A stretch of 64,000 nucleotides of DNA from Polynucleobacter sp. JS-Mosq-20-D10. Lineage in GTDB: Bacteria; Pseudomonadota; Gammaproteobacteria; Burkholderiales; Burkholderiaceae. How positions within the stretch are numbered: position 1 is the stretch's first letter; every line of letters begins with the position of its first letter. Below the pieces are notes generated by a model, which worked only from the letters and a program-made list of their open reading frames with translations, was not told the DNA's origin and did no database searches. Shown in pieces: positions 62,996 to 64,000 of this stretch. Location of the stretch: NCBI RefSeq assembly GCF_018687755.1, contig NZ_CP061305.1, positions 557,099 to 621,098 on the forward strand, in the 5' to 3' direction. The translations under genes and the position numbers were made by a program.

Positions 62996-63540
62996 TGCTG
63001 TTGATTGCGCCAGATTTCCGGGGTGATAGTGACTTGTCCCATATCCGAAGAAACGTATACTTCCCCATCTTGAATATTCACATGCAGAACCATACTTCGC
63101 TCGACTAACTTGTTCAGTTCTTTGGCTTGCTCTGCCGGAATGGAGATCACCTGAAGATTGCGGGCACGAGTCAATTTATTGGCAATACCATCCCACCAGA
63201 TTTTGCTGGTGTGTCCACCATAACAATAGACGATAACTTGATCGGATCGACCACAGGCTTTGAGAATACGTCTTTCATCAGGCTGGCCTATCTCAATCCA
63301 AAGCTTGATGGCATCCGTGAGGTCTTTCACCCAGAGGTCGGGCTCATCTGTATCGCTCAGACCCTTAGTAAAAGCCAGCTCTTCTTGCGCTTGCAGAGCA
63401 AACGCAATGATGCGTACCATCATCCGCTCTTCGGTTTCAGAAGGGTGCTTGGCAATAGTGAGTGAGTGACTGCCGTAATAATGGCGGTCAGAATCTGCGA
63501 CATGAAGGTCGGATTTGTGGATAGTTGCGCGTAGAGCCAT
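62992..63540 (-). CDS. yaeQ: YaeQ family protein
   Basis: 182 residues. The family's KSDLHVADSDRHYYGSHSLTIAKHP (in part) start, DEPDLWVKDLT and WIEIGQPDERRI blocks show a PD-(D/E)XK-type nuclease fold. YaeQ proteins have no proven nuclease activity; older work linked them to RfaH compensation in E. coli. Overlaps the PIN gene by 4 bases. Confidence 0.9.
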   Translation of the reverse strand: MALRATIHKSDLHVADSDRHYYGSHSLTIAKHPSETEERMMVRIIAFALQAQEELAFTKGLSDTDEPDLWVKDLTDAIKLWIEIGQPDERRILKACGRSDQVIVYCYGGHTSKIWWDGIANKLTRARNLQVISIPAEQAKELNKLVERSMVLHVNIQDGEVYVSSDMGQVTITPEIWRNQQQ

Positions 63541-63629
63541 AACGCATTATCGCCTTTTAACGCAGTCATTCGGTCTATCCCAGTATTATTTGGAAAAATG
63601 CCCCAATTTACTGTGTATCGTAGAGACCC

Positions 63630-64000
63630 ATGATCCGTATTACCGAACTTCGTCTACCCATCAGCCATGCTCCTGAGGCATTGGAAGAGGCGATCTTACG
63701 GCGCTTAAATATCCAGGCCCAAGACTTGATTCGGTTTGATATTTTTAAGCGCAGCTACGACGCCAGAAAAAATGTGGCTTTGGCCTTTATCTATACAGTG
63801 GATCTATCGGTCAAGCATGAAGAAAAATTACTGAAGCAGTTTTCGAATGACATTCATATTCGACCATCACCGGATATGAGTTATCACTTTGTGGCCAATG
63901 CCTCACAAGTGAAGAGCGAAAGCTTTGAGCGACCTGTTGTCATTGGATTTGGCCCTTGTGGAATTTTTGCCGCCTTGGTATTGGCGCAGATGGGTTTTAA
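63630..64000 (+). CDS. FAD-dependent oxidoreductase (COG2509 type), 5' part only
   Basis: Runs off the window end. 123 codons are visible. An N-terminal DUF-like region with IRITELRLP and KRSYDARK, typical of this family, is followed by the dinucleotide motif VIGFGPCGIFAALVLAQMG at about residues 104-122. Usual length is about 540, so roughly four fifths is missing. The ATG at 63630 is the chosen start. Confidence 0.82.
   Translation, partial: MIRITELRLPISHAPEALEEAILRRLNIQAQDLIRFDIFKRSYDARKNVALAFIYTVDLSVKHEEKLLKQFSNDIHIRPSPDMSYHFVANASQVKSESFERPVVIGFGPCGIFAALVLAQMGF

Overview
The window reads as a contiguous, gene-dense piece of a betaproteobacterial chromosome. The best guess is Burkholderiaceae, probably a Polynucleobacter-like freshwater bacterium. 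This rests on gene content and protein character: Bug-type TctCBA transport, a paired cyanophycin synthetase locus with its ABC/DUF1854 partners, adjacent ppa-nadE-PII genes, small intergenic gaps and moderate GC. It is an inference from family knowledge; there is no rRNA to confirm it. No insertion sequence, prophage, integrase or CRISPR array was seen, and only one RNA gene, a tRNA-Ser.

Layout. 1-142 shows no supportable gene. 143-3025: dcd and a PLP amino-acid decarboxylase. 3068-6572 (minus): argH followed by TRAP permeases dctQ-dctM with no dctP in the window. 6616-8441: hemC-hemD. 8438-10590 (minus): rhlE-ubiC. 10591-11087 has no intact gene and holds a possible transporter remnant. 11088-17962: aldehyde dehydrogenase, msrA, pdxH, tcdA, an amino-acid permease with alanine dehydrogenase, and a GDT1-family protein. 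17996-21679: pepN and fbp.

21780-29569 is the cyanophycin locus. Two synthetase-family genes (full-length cphA and a shorter cphA') lie on the minus strand, divergent from an ABC exporter-type protein with an N-terminal Cys4 segment and a translationally coupled DUF1854 protein. 29750-32913 is tctC-tctB-tctA with a possible attenuator after tctC. 33011-37914 is a likely periplasmic copper-handling set: DUF2946 protein, TonB receptor, BNR-repeat protein with Cys/His clusters, TlpA-like thioredoxin, PCuAC chaperone.

38009-45423: ilvD (minus), an orphan FixJ-like response regulator, a RodZ-like membrane protein, then the minus-strand run ppa-nadE-glnK, and trxB. 45463-51895: ftsK, lolA, serS, tRNA-Ser(CGA), recQ. 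51900-57414: YggT protein, glycosyltransferase, folB, and a ferric iron ABC importer (fbpC minus; fbpB and fbpA plus, with a Fur-box-like site before fbpA). 57481-64000: small lipoprotein, a histone-H1-like protein fused to a globular domain, AsmA family protein, small membrane/cytosolic proteins (Phage_holin_4_2 type, SlyX, DUF1653), a luciferase-like flavin oxidoreductase, an overlapping YaeQ-PIN pair, and the start of a FAD-dependent oxidoreductase cut by the window end.

The candidates for under-described biology are the cyanophycin ABC/DUF1854 module, the copper operon with its BNR protein, the YaeQ-PIN pair, and the histone-tail fusion.
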